Assembly: GCF_047549485.1 (NCBI RefSeq) | Contig: NZ_CP180191.1 | Span: 1,302,001-1,366,000 of the forward strand | Direction: 5' to 3' | DNA from: Piscinibacterium candidicorallinum | GTDB taxonomy: Bacteria; Pseudomonadota; Gammaproteobacteria; Burkholderiales; Burkholderiaceae_C | DNA length: 64,000 nucleotides | Shown: in pieces, positions 27,317-35,980 of the stretch | Layout: every line of letters begins with the position of its first letter | Position numbering within the stretch: position 1 is the stretch's first letter | Notes under the pieces: model-generated | The model's database searches: none | Told to the model about the DNA's origin: nothing | Seen by the model: the letters and a program-made list of their open reading frames with translations, nothing else | Position numbers and translations under genes: made by a program

Positions 27317-28069
27317 ATGACTCAATCCGCAACGACATCCCAGCCGGTCCTGAAGGTCAGCAGCTTGAAGGTGGCATACGGCGGCATTCAGGCCGTCAAG
27401 GGCATCGACCTCGAAGTCCGCGACGGGGAACTCGTCACACTGATCGGCGCCAACGGCGCAGGCAAGACCTCCACGCTCAAGGCCATCACGGGTGTTCTCA
27501 AGCCTGCGGGTGGCGAGGTGCTGTATTTCGGCAAGGCGGTCACTGGCACCGACTCCTTCAAGCTGGTGGAGCAGGGGTTGGCCATGGTGCCGGAAGGCCG
27601 TGGCGTCTTCACGCGCATGACCATCGTCGAGAACCTGCAGATGGGCGCGTTTGTGCGCAATGACGCGCAGGGCATCAAGGATGACATCGAGAAGTGGTTC
27701 ACCGTGTTTCCGCGCTTGAAGGAGCGGGCAACGCAGCTCGCCGGCACGATGTCCGGCGGCGAACAGCAGATGCTGGCCATGGCGCGCGCGCTGATGAGCC
27801 GACCCAAGCTGCTGCTGCTCGATGAACCGTCGATGGGTCTGTCGCCCATCATGGTCGAAAAGGTCTTTGAAGTGATCCGCACCGTGAAGGCGCAGGGCGT
27901 GCCGATGCTGCTGGTTGAGCAGAATGCCAAGCTCGCGCTTGAAGCGGCCGATCGCGGCTACGTGATGGACTCCGGGCTCGTCACCATGAATGGTGCCGCA
28001 AGAGACATGCTCACTGACCCGAAGGTGCGCGCTGCATACCTCGGTGAGGTCGAGGCAGGTTCGGGCTGA
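27317..28069 (+). CDS. livF: Branched-chain amino acid ABC transporter ATPase LivF
   Basis: 250 residues from the ATG 13 bp after livG. Walker A GANGAGKTS, Q-loop MVPEGRGVFTRMT, signature MSGGEQQMLAMARALM, Walker B LLLLDEPSMGLSP, switch LLVEQNAKLALE. Last gene of the operon, followed by an intrinsic terminator 27 bp on. Confidence 0.95.
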   Translation: MTQSATTSQPVLKVSSLKVAYGGIQAVKGIDLEVRDGELVTLIGANGAGKTSTLKAITGVLKPAGGEVLYFGKAVTGTDSFKLVEQGLAMVPEGRGVFTRMTIVENLQMGAFVRNDAQGIKDDIEKWFTVFPRLKERATQLAGTMSGGEQQMLAMARALMSRPKLLLLDEPSMGLSPIMVEKVFEVIRTVKAQGVPMLLVEQNAKLALEAADRGYVMDSGLVTMNGAARDMLTDPKVRAAYLGEVEAGSG

Positions 28070-28096
28070 ACGTCACACTGTGCCAAGGGCCGATTG

Positions 28097-28120
28097 GCGG
28101 CACCTTCGGGTGCCGCTTTT
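28097..28120 (+). terminator. Intrinsic terminator of the liv operon
   Basis: GCGGCACC, TTCG loop, GGTGCCGC, then TTTT. The stable TTCG tetraloop and T-run make a confident terminator. Nothing else is seen up to the MFS gene at 28311 apart from its ribosome site (GGAGGAG). Confidence 0.9.
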
Positions 28121-28310
28121 CATTGGTGCGCCGGCCCTGACGCACGGTCATCAGCAAACCCCGCGCACGAATCAAGATGGCACAGCCATGACACTGTGCG
28201 CGTAAACACCGAGCGGTGCCCATCACGCATGCCGCTACAACGCTGTCCAGACCCAGTCAGACGGCAGCGCGCCATCCAGACGACGCAGACGAACGGAGGA
28301 GATCGACCCG

Positions 28311-29624
28311 ATGCAGAACGACATTGCACGCACAGTGCTCAACGAAGGCGTGCAGCGCCGCGAGGTCTTTGGCTGGGCCGCGTACGACTTCGCGAACTCC
28401 GGCTACACCACGGTCGTGCTCACGGCGGTGTTCAACGCCTACTTCGTGGGGGTGGTGGCCCAGGGGCACGACTGGGGCACGCTCGCGTGGACACTGACCC
28501 TCGGCGTGTCGTCCCTGCTGATCATGTTCACCGCGCCGGGCATTGGCGCCTACGCCGACCGCTACGGGCGCAAGAAGCTGCTCCTGGGGGCAGCCACCGT
28601 GGCCTGTGTGCTTGGCACTGCGGGGCTGGCCCTGGTCGGCCGCGGTGATCTCTGGCTGGCGGTGGCGCTGATCATCCTGACCAACTACGCCTTCAGCCTG
28701 GGCGAGACCTTGAACGGCGCCTTCCTGCCGGAACTGGCTCGGCCCAACCATGTCGGCACGGTGTCGGGCTGGGGCTGGAGCTTCGGCTATTTCGGCGGCA
28801 TGCTGACTCTCGGTCTGTCCCTGGCCTGGGTGATGCAGCAGCAGGCTGCTGGCGCCACGGCCGAGCAGTTTGTGCCCGGCACCATGTTGATTACGGCGGT
28901 GGTCTTTGCCGTGGCCAGTGTGCTGACGTTTGTGCTGCTGCGTGAGCGCGCGGGTGGGCAGGGCGTACGCGTCCACCAGCCCGACGAAAGCGGGCTGCAG
29001 CAGCTCTGGCGCAGCTACCAGAAGCTCGCACACACGCCGCAGTTTGCGCGGCTGCTGGCCTGCGGGGTGCTGTATCAGGCCGGCATCTCTGTGGTCATCA
29101 CACTGGCGGCGGTCTATGCCGCTGAGGTCATGGGCTTCACGCAGACCCAGACGATGATGCTGGTATTTCTCGTGAACATCGCCGCCGCGCTGGGGGCCTT
29201 CGGCTTTGGCTACCTGCAGGATCGCGTGGGGCACCGCCGCGCGCTGACCATCACCCTGGTGGCCTGGATGCTGATGGTCGTGCTGGCCTTCTTTGCCCGT
29301 AGCGCCACGCTGTTCTGGGTGGCGGCGGTCTTCGCGGGTTTGGCGATGGGTTCGTCGCAGAGCTGCGGCCGCGCCATGGTTGCACTGCTGGCGCCGCCTT
29401 CGATGCTGGCCGAGTTCTTTGGTTTGTGGGCGTTTGCAACGCGTCTGGCGGCGGTGGTGGGGCCGGTGACCTACGGCGTGATTACCTGGGTGACGGAAGG
29501 CAACCACCGAATTGCCATGCTGGTCACGGGCCTGTTCTTCGTGCTCGCGTGGGGGGTGCTGCGCAAGCTCGACATGGCCGCCGGTCAGCGCCAGGCCGAG
29601 GCGCTCGAGGCGGAAAAGAGCTAG
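28311..29624 (+). CDS. MFS transporter, UMF1/Atg22-like family
   Basis: 437 residues with about 12 hydrophobic helices. The N-terminus REVFGWAAYDFANSGYTTVVLTAVFNAYFV is the recognisable opening of the UMF1 (Atg22-like) branch, and the loop GAYADRYGRKKLLLG is the MFS signature between helices 2 and 3; the second-half counterpart is GYLQDRVGHRRAL. Substrate is not known; family members have been linked to amino acid efflux in yeast vacuoles. GGAGGAG lies 9 bases before the ATG. Single gene, followed 8 bp after its stop by repeat copy A. Confidence 0.9.
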   Translation: MQNDIARTVLNEGVQRREVFGWAAYDFANSGYTTVVLTAVFNAYFVGVVAQGHDWGTLAWTLTLGVSSLLIMFTAPGIGAYADRYGRKKLLLGAATVACVLGTAGLALVGRGDLWLAVALIILTNYAFSLGETLNGAFLPELARPNHVGTVSGWGWSFGYFGGMLTLGLSLAWVMQQQAAGATAEQFVPGTMLITAVVFAVASVLTFVLLRERAGGQGVRVHQPDESGLQQLWRSYQKLAHTPQFARLLACGVLYQAGISVVITLAAVYAAEVMGFTQTQTMMLVFLVNIAAALGAFGFGYLQDRVGHRRALTITLVAWMLMVVLAFFARSATLFWVAAVFAGLAMGSSQSCGRAMVALLAPPSMLAEFFGLWAFATRLAAVVGPVTYGVITWVTEGNHRIAMLVTGLFFVLAWGVLRKLDMAAGQRQAEALEAEKS

Positions 29625-29632
29625 CGCAATAT

Positions 29633-29772
29633 TTTCAATGGAAAGTTGATAAGCTGGAACGAAAATCCGCGATTATCAATGAATGATTGAAAAATACGAT
29701 ACGCTACTCTCCGCATGCTCGGTGCGGATCTCGGCTGATTCTGTGACGATTTCCTGCTCGCGCATCTCACGC
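29633..29772 (+). repeat. Intergenic repeat, copy A (full length)
   Basis: Starts 8 bp after the MFS stop. TTTCAATG at 29633 opens a TCAA-N7-TTGA palindrome (29635-29649); a second follows 41 bp on (29676-29690); then 20 bp, CCGCATGCTCGGTGCGG hairpin at 29711, GGATCTCGGCTGATTCTG, and GCATCTCACG at 29762. It aligns base for base in spacing with copy B over about 140 bp (78 bp from TTTCAATG to CCGCATG in both). In the remaining 100 bp before the fumarase stop there is one more CCGCA...TGCGG hairpin (29797-29814). Confidence 0.85.
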
Positions 29773-29872
29773 TGAGTGTCTTCTTGATCGACAAGCCGCA
29801 AGCCCGAGTGCGGAGGTGTCTGGAGGCGACCCCGGAGCAACTCACTCACGGAGCCGGCCTCGCGCACGTCGA

Positions 29873-31396
29873 TCAGGCGGTAGCGACGGGAATCTGGCCA
29901 ATCTTGGCTGCCCATTCCTTGGGGCCCGTGTTGTGCACGGAGGTACCCGAGGCATCCACGGCGACGGTGACGGGCATGTCCTTGACCTCGAATTCGTAGA
30001 TCGCTTCCATGCCGAGGTCTGCAAAGCCCACCACCTTGGCACCCTTGATGGCCTTGGCCACCAGATAGGCCGCACCGCCCACGGCCATGAGGTAGGCGCT
30101 CTTGTGCTGCTTGATGGATTCGATGGCGACCGGGCCGCGTTCGGCCTTGCCGATCATGGCGATCAGGCCGGTCTTGGCGAGCATCATGTCCGTGAACTTG
30201 TCCATGCGCGTGGCGGTGGTGGGGCCGGCGGGGCCGACAACTTCGTCGCGCACCGGGTCCACGGGGCCGACGTAGTAGATGACGCGGTTGGTGAAGTCCA
30301 CCGGCAGGCTCTCGCCCTTGGCGAGCATGTCCTGAATGCGCTTGTGCGCGGCATCGCGGCCGGTGAGCATCTTGCCCGACAGGAGCAGGGTGTCGCCGGG
30401 CAGCCAGCTCGCGACTTCCTCGCGCGAAAGCGTGTCCAGATTCACGCGCTTGCTCTTGTTGTAGTCCGGCGCCCACTGCACATTGGGCCAAAGGTCCAGC
30501 GATGGCGCCTCCAGACAGGCCGGGCCGGAGCCGTCGAGTACGAAGTGCGCGTGCCGCGTGGCCGCGCAGTTCGGAATCATGGCCACCGGCTTGCTGGCCG
30601 CGTGCGTGGGCGCCATGGCGATCTTCACGTCCAGCACCGTGGTCAAACCGCCCAGGCCTTGCGCGCCGATGCCCAGAGCGTTGATCTTCTCGTACAGCTC
30701 GAGTCGCAGTTCCTCGAGCTTGTTGCTCGGGCCGCGCTGCTGCAGCTCGTACATGTCGATGTCTTCCATCAGCACTTCCTTGGCCATGAGCATGGCCTTC
30801 TCGGCGGTGCCGCCGATGCCGATGCCCAGCATGCCGGGCGGGCACCAGCCGGCGCCCATGGTGGGTACGGTCTTGAGCACCCACTCCACCAGGTTGTCGC
30901 TGGGGTTCATCATCACGAACTTGCTCTTGTTCTCGCTGCCACCGCCCTTGGCGGCCACGGTCACATCGAGCTTGTCACCAGGCACCACTTCCATGTGGAT
31001 CACGGCGGGTGTGTTGTCCTTGGTGTTCTTGCGCTCGAAGTGCGGGTCCGCGAGGATCGAGGCGCGCAGCTTGTTGTCCGGATTCAGGTAGCCGCGGCGC
31101 ACACCTTCGTTCACTGCGTCGGCGATCGAGCCCGTGAAGCCGCTCCAGCTCACGTTCATGCCGATCTTCAGGAACACGTTGACGATGCCGGTGTCCTGGC
31201 AGATCGGGCGCTTACCCTCTGCGCACATGCGGCTGTTGGTGAGGATCTGCGCGATGGCGTCCTTGGCCGCGGGGCTCTGCTCGCGCTCGTAAGCGCGGGC
31301 CAGATGGGCGATGTAGTCGGCCGGGTGGTAGTAGCTGATGTACTGCAGCGCACCGGCGACGGATTCGATCAGGTCGTCCTGCTTGATGACGGTCAT
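29873..31396 (-). CDS. fumA: Fumarate hydratase, class I (Fe-S)
   Basis: 507 residues from the ATG at 31396, which has GGAG 7 bases upstream; a TTG two codons earlier is less likely. Oxygen-sensitive [4Fe-4S] fumarase of the TCA cycle, single-chain type with both the N-terminal (alpha-like) and C-terminal (beta-like) parts. Seen: RPICQDTGIVNVFLK with the first cluster Cys, KGGGSENKSKF, GIGGTAEKAMLMAKE, NCAATRHAHFVLDGSG, then DRVIYY-like NRVIYYVGPVDPVRDEVVGPAGPTTATRMD and KAERG in the C-part. Convergent with the MFS gene. Confidence 0.95.
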   Translation of the reverse strand: MTVIKQDDLIESVAGALQYISYYHPADYIAHLARAYEREQSPAAKDAIAQILTNSRMCAEGKRPICQDTGIVNVFLKIGMNVSWSGFTGSIADAVNEGVRRGYLNPDNKLRASILADPHFERKNTKDNTPAVIHMEVVPGDKLDVTVAAKGGGSENKSKFVMMNPSDNLVEWVLKTVPTMGAGWCPPGMLGIGIGGTAEKAMLMAKEVLMEDIDMYELQQRGPSNKLEELRLELYEKINALGIGAQGLGGLTTVLDVKIAMAPTHAASKPVAMIPNCAATRHAHFVLDGSGPACLEAPSLDLWPNVQWAPDYNKSKRVNLDTLSREEVASWLPGDTLLLSGKMLTGRDAAHKRIQDMLAKGESLPVDFTNRVIYYVGPVDPVRDEVVGPAGPTTATRMDKFTDMMLAKTGLIAMIGKAERGPVAIESIKQHKSAYLMAVGGAAYLVAKAIKGAKVVGFADLGMEAIYEFEVKDMPVTVAVDASGTSVHNTGPKEWAAKIGQIPVATA

Positions 31397-31433
31397 GTGC
31401 AAACTCCGGAGAGACGTTGTAGGCAGAAAGGGG

Positions 31434-32042
31434 TCAGTCGTTCTTGGCGCGGCCGTCGCGCTCTTTGGCCGCGGCGTCTACCGGCGCCATAAGGCGATCG
31501 GTGAAGGCAATGGCCATGGCGGAGAACAGGAAGGCGATGTGGATGATGGTCTGCCACATCAACACCTTCTCTTCATAGTTGGCTGCATTGATGAAGGTCT
31601 TGAGCAGGTGGATCGAACTGATGCCGATGATCGCCGTGGCCAGCTTCACCTTGAGCACGCTGGCGTTCACATGGCTGAGCCACTCGGGCTGATCGGGGTG
31701 GTTTTCCAGCTGCATGCGGGAGACGAAGGTCTCGTAGCCGCCGATGATGACCATGATGAGCAGGTTGCTGATCATGACCACGTCGATCAGCGCCAGCACC
31801 ACGAGCATGATGATCGTCTCGTTCAGCCCGGTGATGGGCTTGTCGGTCTTGTAGCCCATGTTGTTCACGAGGATCTGCAGTGCCTCCTGATTGCCGAAGG
31901 CCGCCTGAATCAAGTGGGTCAGCTCGACCCAGAAGTGAACGACATACAGCAGTTGCGCGACGATCAGGCCAACGTAGAGGGGCAGTTGCAGCCAACGGCT
32001 GGCAAAGATGAAGGTCGGCAGAGGGCGAAGAGGGTGGGGCAT
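31434..32042 (-). CDS. UPF0114/TIGR00645-family inner membrane protein (YqhA-like)
   Basis: 202 residues. Four hydrophobic segments (about 16-42, 78-106, 130-150, 165-185). Family stretches are SRWLQLPLYVGLIVAQLLYVV, NETIIMLVVLALIDVVMISNLLIMVIIGGYE and LSHVNASVLKVKLATAIIGISSIHLLKTFI. Function unknown in the family. Upstream of the fumarase gene on the same strand with a 37-bp gap, so possibly co-transcribed. Confidence 0.88.
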   Translation of the reverse strand: MPHPLRPLPTFIFASRWLQLPLYVGLIVAQLLYVVHFWVELTHLIQAAFGNQEALQILVNNMGYKTDKPITGLNETIIMLVVLALIDVVMISNLLIMVIIGGYETFVSRMQLENHPDQPEWLSHVNASVLKVKLATAIIGISSIHLLKTFINAANYEEKVLMWQTIIHIAFLFSAMAIAFTDRLMAPVDAAAKERDGRAKND

Positions 32043-32126
32043 GGGCGGGTAGGGCGGCAGGCCGGGTAGCCGCGCGTGAACTGTGGACTGATTGCGCCGG
32101 GGCGCAATGTCAGAAAGCAGCCGATT

Positions 32127-33503
32127 TTAGGTGCCGCAGCCTGACGCCCCGCTTGCCAGCAGATGCGGTTTCAGCTCGCGTTGTTCCACCCAGCGCAGGA
32201 GCAGCGCTAGGCCTGCTGCCGCAACCATCACGCCGACCGCCGCGGCGATCCAGAAACCGCTCAACCCCCATCCGACGGCACCCGAGGCGCGTGGCGCGTG
32301 ATACGCCAACCAGAACCCACCTGTTAGACCGAGCCCCCACAGGCTGGCGGCGTAGATGACCGTCGCTGCCGTAGCGACGGCGGGCCGCTTGTAGGCGCGA
32401 AGCAGGCCGGAGAGGCAGCCCTGGGCCGCGTCAAAGCAGTGAAACCATGCGAGGATCGGCATCAAGGCCAGCGCCAGTGAGGCCACGCCGGCTTGATTGG
32501 TATAGCCACGTGCGATCCACGGCCCTGCGACCACAAATGCAGCACCCACCGCCAATGCGCTGCCAAGGCACAGCGCCAGCCCCTGCCTCGAGTGGCGCAG
32601 TGCTCGCGCATAGTCATGTGCACCCAGGGACTGACCGACAAGCACTGCACTGGCGTTGGAAAGCGCGAGCGGCACCATGAAGGCGAGCGCGGCAAGATTG
32701 GCAAGGATCTGGTGGGCGCCCGCCACCTCTGCGCCCATGCGCGCCACCAGTACCGCAATCAGGGTGAAGCTGGAGACCTCGATGGCAACTGCCGCGCCGT
32801 TGGGAATCCCGAGTGCGAGCAAGGTGCGCATGCGGGTCCATGCGGGCCGCACCCAATGAAATCGGAAGAGTGCGTACGCGGGGTCCCGCCGCAACAGCAC
32901 GGCCAGAATGAAGATGTTGACCCAGGCGACGGTCAGTGTGGCTGCGGCGCAGCCGGCCGCGCCCATGGCCGGGATCGGCCCGGCGCCCCAGATGAACAGC
33001 GTGTTCAGCGGGATCTTCATCGCCACACCGCCCAGGTTAAGGTACATCGTCACGCGCGGGCGGCCGATGGCCGAGTTCAGGCTCACGCCGACGCGCAGCA
33101 ACAGGGCGGCGGGCAGTGCCCAGGCGATGATCGTCAGGTACTTCGAGGCTTCGGCAGCGACCTCGGCACTCGGTATGGCCCAGGCCAGCCAGGGCGCCGG
33201 AAAAGCAAGGATCACGCCGCCTACCAGCGCCAGTCCCAGGGCCAGCCAACACGCCTGTACCGTGTCCTCGCCCAGCTCGGTGAAACGCTTGGCGCCAAAG
33301 TGTTGCGCGGCAACGGGCTGCAGGGCCATGCACACGCCCATCAGGCTTACAAATACCGTGGCATAGATGCTTGCGGCAAGCGAGACTGAGGCCAGATCCA
33401 CAGCGGACGTGCGGCCCACCATGACCGTGTCGATCAGCGCATTGGCCATCACGGCCAGCTGCGCAATCAGCATCGGCCAGGCCAGCTTGAAGATGTCCTT
33501 CAA
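32127..33503 (-). CDS. MATE-family efflux transporter (NorM-like)
   Basis: 458 residues with about twelve hydrophobic helices in two related halves. MATE marks: FKLAWPMLIAQLAVMANALIDTVMVGRTSAVDLASVSLAASIYA at the start and the second-half equivalents AVAIEVSSFTLIAVLVARMGAEVAGAHQILANLAAL and GQSLGAHDYARA. NorM-type proteins export cationic drugs using Na+ or H+. Its ATG overlaps the stop of the upstream glycosyltransferase gene (ATGA), an unusual coupling of two apparently unrelated membrane proteins. Confidence 0.92.
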   Translation of the reverse strand: MKDIFKLAWPMLIAQLAVMANALIDTVMVGRTSAVDLASVSLAASIYATVFVSLMGVCMALQPVAAQHFGAKRFTELGEDTVQACWLALGLALVGGVILAFPAPWLAWAIPSAEVAAEASKYLTIIAWALPAALLLRVGVSLNSAIGRPRVTMYLNLGGVAMKIPLNTLFIWGAGPIPAMGAAGCAAATLTVAWVNIFILAVLLRRDPAYALFRFHWVRPAWTRMRTLLALGIPNGAAVAIEVSSFTLIAVLVARMGAEVAGAHQILANLAALAFMVPLALSNASAVLVGQSLGAHDYARALRHSRQGLALCLGSALAVGAAFVVAGPWIARGYTNQAGVASLALALMPILAWFHCFDAAQGCLSGLLRAYKRPAVATAATVIYAASLWGLGLTGGFWLAYHAPRASGAVGWGLSGFWIAAAVGVMVAAAGLALLLRWVEQRELKPHLLASGASGCGT

Positions 33504-35371
33504 CGTGTGGTCCGGCCGTTGTCCGGGCGCGCGTCCAGGCGATAGAGACGGAAGCGCTCGTCGCGATCAGAAAATCTGCGGCCCTCCCAGACCAAGGTCC
33601 ATTGGCCGGGTTTGGGCCCTTCGGGCAGCGCGGGCAGAAAGACGCTTTCGGACAGGGCTCGTAGCGAGTCCTGGGTCAGCAGCCACTGGCACGAGACGGG
33701 TACCGGGCTGACAAAGGCATCATTGCGCGCACCATCTCCGAGGATGTCTTCCTTGGTTTGCCCGGGTGCTCCCACAGCTCGCGGTTCTAGGCGCAGCTGC
33801 GCGAAGTAGCCGAAGATCGCACGTTGCGGCAGGGACAGGCGTTGCGTGGACACGCACTCATCCAGATGCTGTTGCGGCAGTGCCGCCTTCATCGCTAGGG
33901 CCACGTCGCGATAGGTGCGCGTGTGATTTATCCAGGGCATCCACAAGGTGGTCAAGAGGAACCATCCGGTGAGCACGCCCACGCCCGAGATGATCATGGC
34001 GCGCCAGACCACAATGGGCTTCTTGGCCGTGCGCCACCAGACGGTGTAGGCCCAGAAGAGCGTGGCAATCACTGCGAGAATAAATGCCAGAACCGAGAAG
34101 CTTGGTACCCAACCCGGCGCAAGCTTGGTGAAGTTGCGCGACAGCGTGGGCGGCCAACCGGCCTGCATGGCCAGATAGCCCAGCCACACCAGGAAGATGC
34201 CGAAGCTCAGCGACATCAATGCGAACCAGTCGATCGCGTTGCTGGTGGAGCGCGACAGCGTGGGCAGCAGAAAGGCTGCAAGGATGAAGCTGCCCGGGAG
34301 CACGGAGACCATCAGTGCCTCCTGCCCTTCTGCGCTGATCACCATGATGTACAGCAGATGCGTCAGCACGACTGCGGCAGGCAGCATCATGTGGGGCGCT
34401 GAAAGCCGCTGTCGCCAGCGCCACACAGCAATCAGCGCGAAAGGCAGCGCTGGCCAGCCGAAGATGAGCAGATTGCGCGCAAAGTAGAGCGCCACGCTGC
34501 TCGACTGACCGCTGTTGGCGGCCAAGTTCCATTTGAACCACGCCTGCAGGTAAGCCTGAGCCTGCGGCCCTTGCTCTCGCAACAGGTAGAGCCACAGCGC
34601 GGTCGGTGCGAGCGCGAGCGGCAGAGTCAATAGACCGAGATAGCGGCGCGCCGGCGCCATCGGCCTGTAAAAGATGGCGAGCGCAAGAACGACCAGACCC
34701 AGCGGTAGCGCGGCCTGCTGGCCCCGAGTCAGCAGCAATGCGCCAAGTGTGATGCCCAGCCAGACAGCGCCGGCGCGCGGGCGTTCGAGTGTGACGACCA
34801 ACCCGTACATGGCCAGACAAAGCAGGCAGAACTGCAGCGCTTCGGGCGTGGCCTCGTGCAGCCGCAGTAGCAGGCCCAGGGTCGCAAGCAGGGTTAGTAC
34901 GGCACCGTCTGCAATCGCACGGCCGTAGTCCCGCGGTTCAGGTGCACCGCCGAACAGAAATTGAACAGGCTGCGCCTGCCGAGTGCGGGCAAGCGTGTAG
35001 GTTGCGTACCAGGTCGCTGCGACGGCCAGCCCGGTGGCAAGTCCGGTCGGAATACGCGCCGCGAGCGGTTCGCCGAACATGCCGCCAAACAGCCAAATGG
35101 ACAGGGCCGACAGCCAATAGGTCAGCGGGCCGTCCTGCGCAACAGGATCGCCCAGAACATTTGGCATCAGCCAGTCGAGCAGGTTTCCGTGGGCCATGGT
35201 CCAGGCGACGCCGAATGTGACGGCGTCGTCGGTCCGCCACGGGTCGCGGCCGATCAAGCCTGCCGCGCAGTACGCGACGACCATGGCCAGAAGGATGGTG
35301 CGTGGCAGTTTGCGCGTCGCCCGCTCGGTGAGCAGGGCAGGATTCTTGCGCAATGCGGCGGGGCTCACCAT
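33500..35371 (-). CDS. ArnT/PMT-like membrane glycosyltransferase (GT-C fold)
   Basis: 623 residues from MVSPAALRKNP; upstream in-frame residues overlap the L31 terminator and are not family-like. Eleven or more hydrophobic helices. The first large loop has GRDPWRTDDAVTFGVAWTMAHG with the acidic pair expected of GT-C glycosyltransferases, followed by DGPLTYWLSALSIWLFG, the usual PLxYW element. These enzymes transfer sugars from polyprenyl-phosphate to lipid A, glycans or proteins at the outer face of the inner membrane. The acceptor is unknown. Coupled to the MATE gene downstream. Confidence 0.85.
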   Translation of the reverse strand: MVSPAALRKNPALLTERATRKLPRTILLAMVVAYCAAGLIGRDPWRTDDAVTFGVAWTMAHGNLLDWLMPNVLGDPVAQDGPLTYWLSALSIWLFGGMFGEPLAARIPTGLATGLAVAATWYATYTLARTRQAQPVQFLFGGAPEPRDYGRAIADGAVLTLLATLGLLLRLHEATPEALQFCLLCLAMYGLVVTLERPRAGAVWLGITLGALLLTRGQQAALPLGLVVLALAIFYRPMAPARRYLGLLTLPLALAPTALWLYLLREQGPQAQAYLQAWFKWNLAANSGQSSSVALYFARNLLIFGWPALPFALIAVWRWRQRLSAPHMMLPAAVVLTHLLYIMVISAEGQEALMVSVLPGSFILAAFLLPTLSRSTSNAIDWFALMSLSFGIFLVWLGYLAMQAGWPPTLSRNFTKLAPGWVPSFSVLAFILAVIATLFWAYTVWWRTAKKPIVVWRAMIISGVGVLTGWFLLTTLWMPWINHTRTYRDVALAMKAALPQQHLDECVSTQRLSLPQRAIFGYFAQLRLEPRAVGAPGQTKEDILGDGARNDAFVSPVPVSCQWLLTQDSLRALSESVFLPALPEGPKPGQWTLVWEGRRFSDRDERFRLYRLDARPDNGRTTR

Positions 35372-35442
35372 GGAGGAAATGTAGCGCGCGAGACAGACAG
35401 GAGTGCGAAGTGAGCAGACGCCGCGTGAACCCTGGCGCCGCA

Positions 35443-35478
35443 AAGCAAAAGAGGCAGCTTGCGCTGCCCCTTTTGCTT
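35443..35478 (-). terminator. Terminator downstream of rpmE2
   Basis: A 16-bp stem with one mismatch (AAGCAAAAGAGGCAGC against GCTGCCCCTTTTGCTT) around a 4-base loop. In the minus direction it follows the rpmE2 stop by 47 bp and has T-rich sequence in and after its second arm. It separates rpmE2 from the glycosyltransferase gene. Confidence 0.85.
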
Positions 35479-35525
35479 GGGGTGCATGCTCTTCTGCATG
35501 CACTGCTGTGCCGTGAGCCTTGGGC

Positions 35526-35786
35526 TCAGGCAGCCTTGCCCGTGGCGCGGGCAAACTTCTGGCGGAACTTGTCGATGCGACCGGCGGTGTCGAGCACCTT
35601 GTTCTGGGCACCGGTGTAGAACGGGTGCGACTCGCTCGTCACGTCGCACTTGAACAGGGGGTATTCCTTGCCATCCAGCTTGATCGTCTCGCGCGTCTGA
35701 ACCGTCGAGCGAGTGATGAATTGGACGCCGTTCGTTACATCGACAAAAACGACATCGCGGTAGTCAGGGTGAATGCCTTCTTTCAT
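35526..35786 (-). CDS. rpmE2: 50S ribosomal protein L31, type B
   Basis: 86 residues from the ATG at 35786 (GAGGGCACC before it). MKEGIHPDYRDVVFVDVTNGVQFITRSTV and HPFYTGAQNKVLDTAGRIDKFRQKF are typical. It lacks the CxxC zinc ribbon of type A L31, so it is the zinc-independent form. Downstream of rho on the same strand, separated by 194 bp. Confidence 0.97.
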   Translation of the reverse strand: MKEGIHPDYRDVVFVDVTNGVQFITRSTVQTRETIKLDGKEYPLFKCDVTSESHPFYTGAQNKVLDTAGRIDKFRQKFARATGKAA

Positions 35787-35980
35787 GGTGCCCTCGTCAT
35801 GGATTGGATCGCCAGCGGCGTCGGCAAGCTGCCTGGATGCGCGCCACGTGTCCTGGGTGAATGCTGCAAAGCCTTGAATTATCTCAGATTTTTGATGATG
35901 CCGTCCAAGTGGCACTCTGGAGGCACGCCTGTCGATGCGCTAAATGCAACTTGCTGCCCTGAATTGCCTGATTGACGGTC

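Noticed and set aside
29635..29690. TCAA/TTGA palindromes as FNR/ANR boxes
   Set aside because: The FNR site is TTGAT-N4-ATCAA; here the order is TCAA-N7-TTGA, so the half-sites face the other way and the spacing differs.
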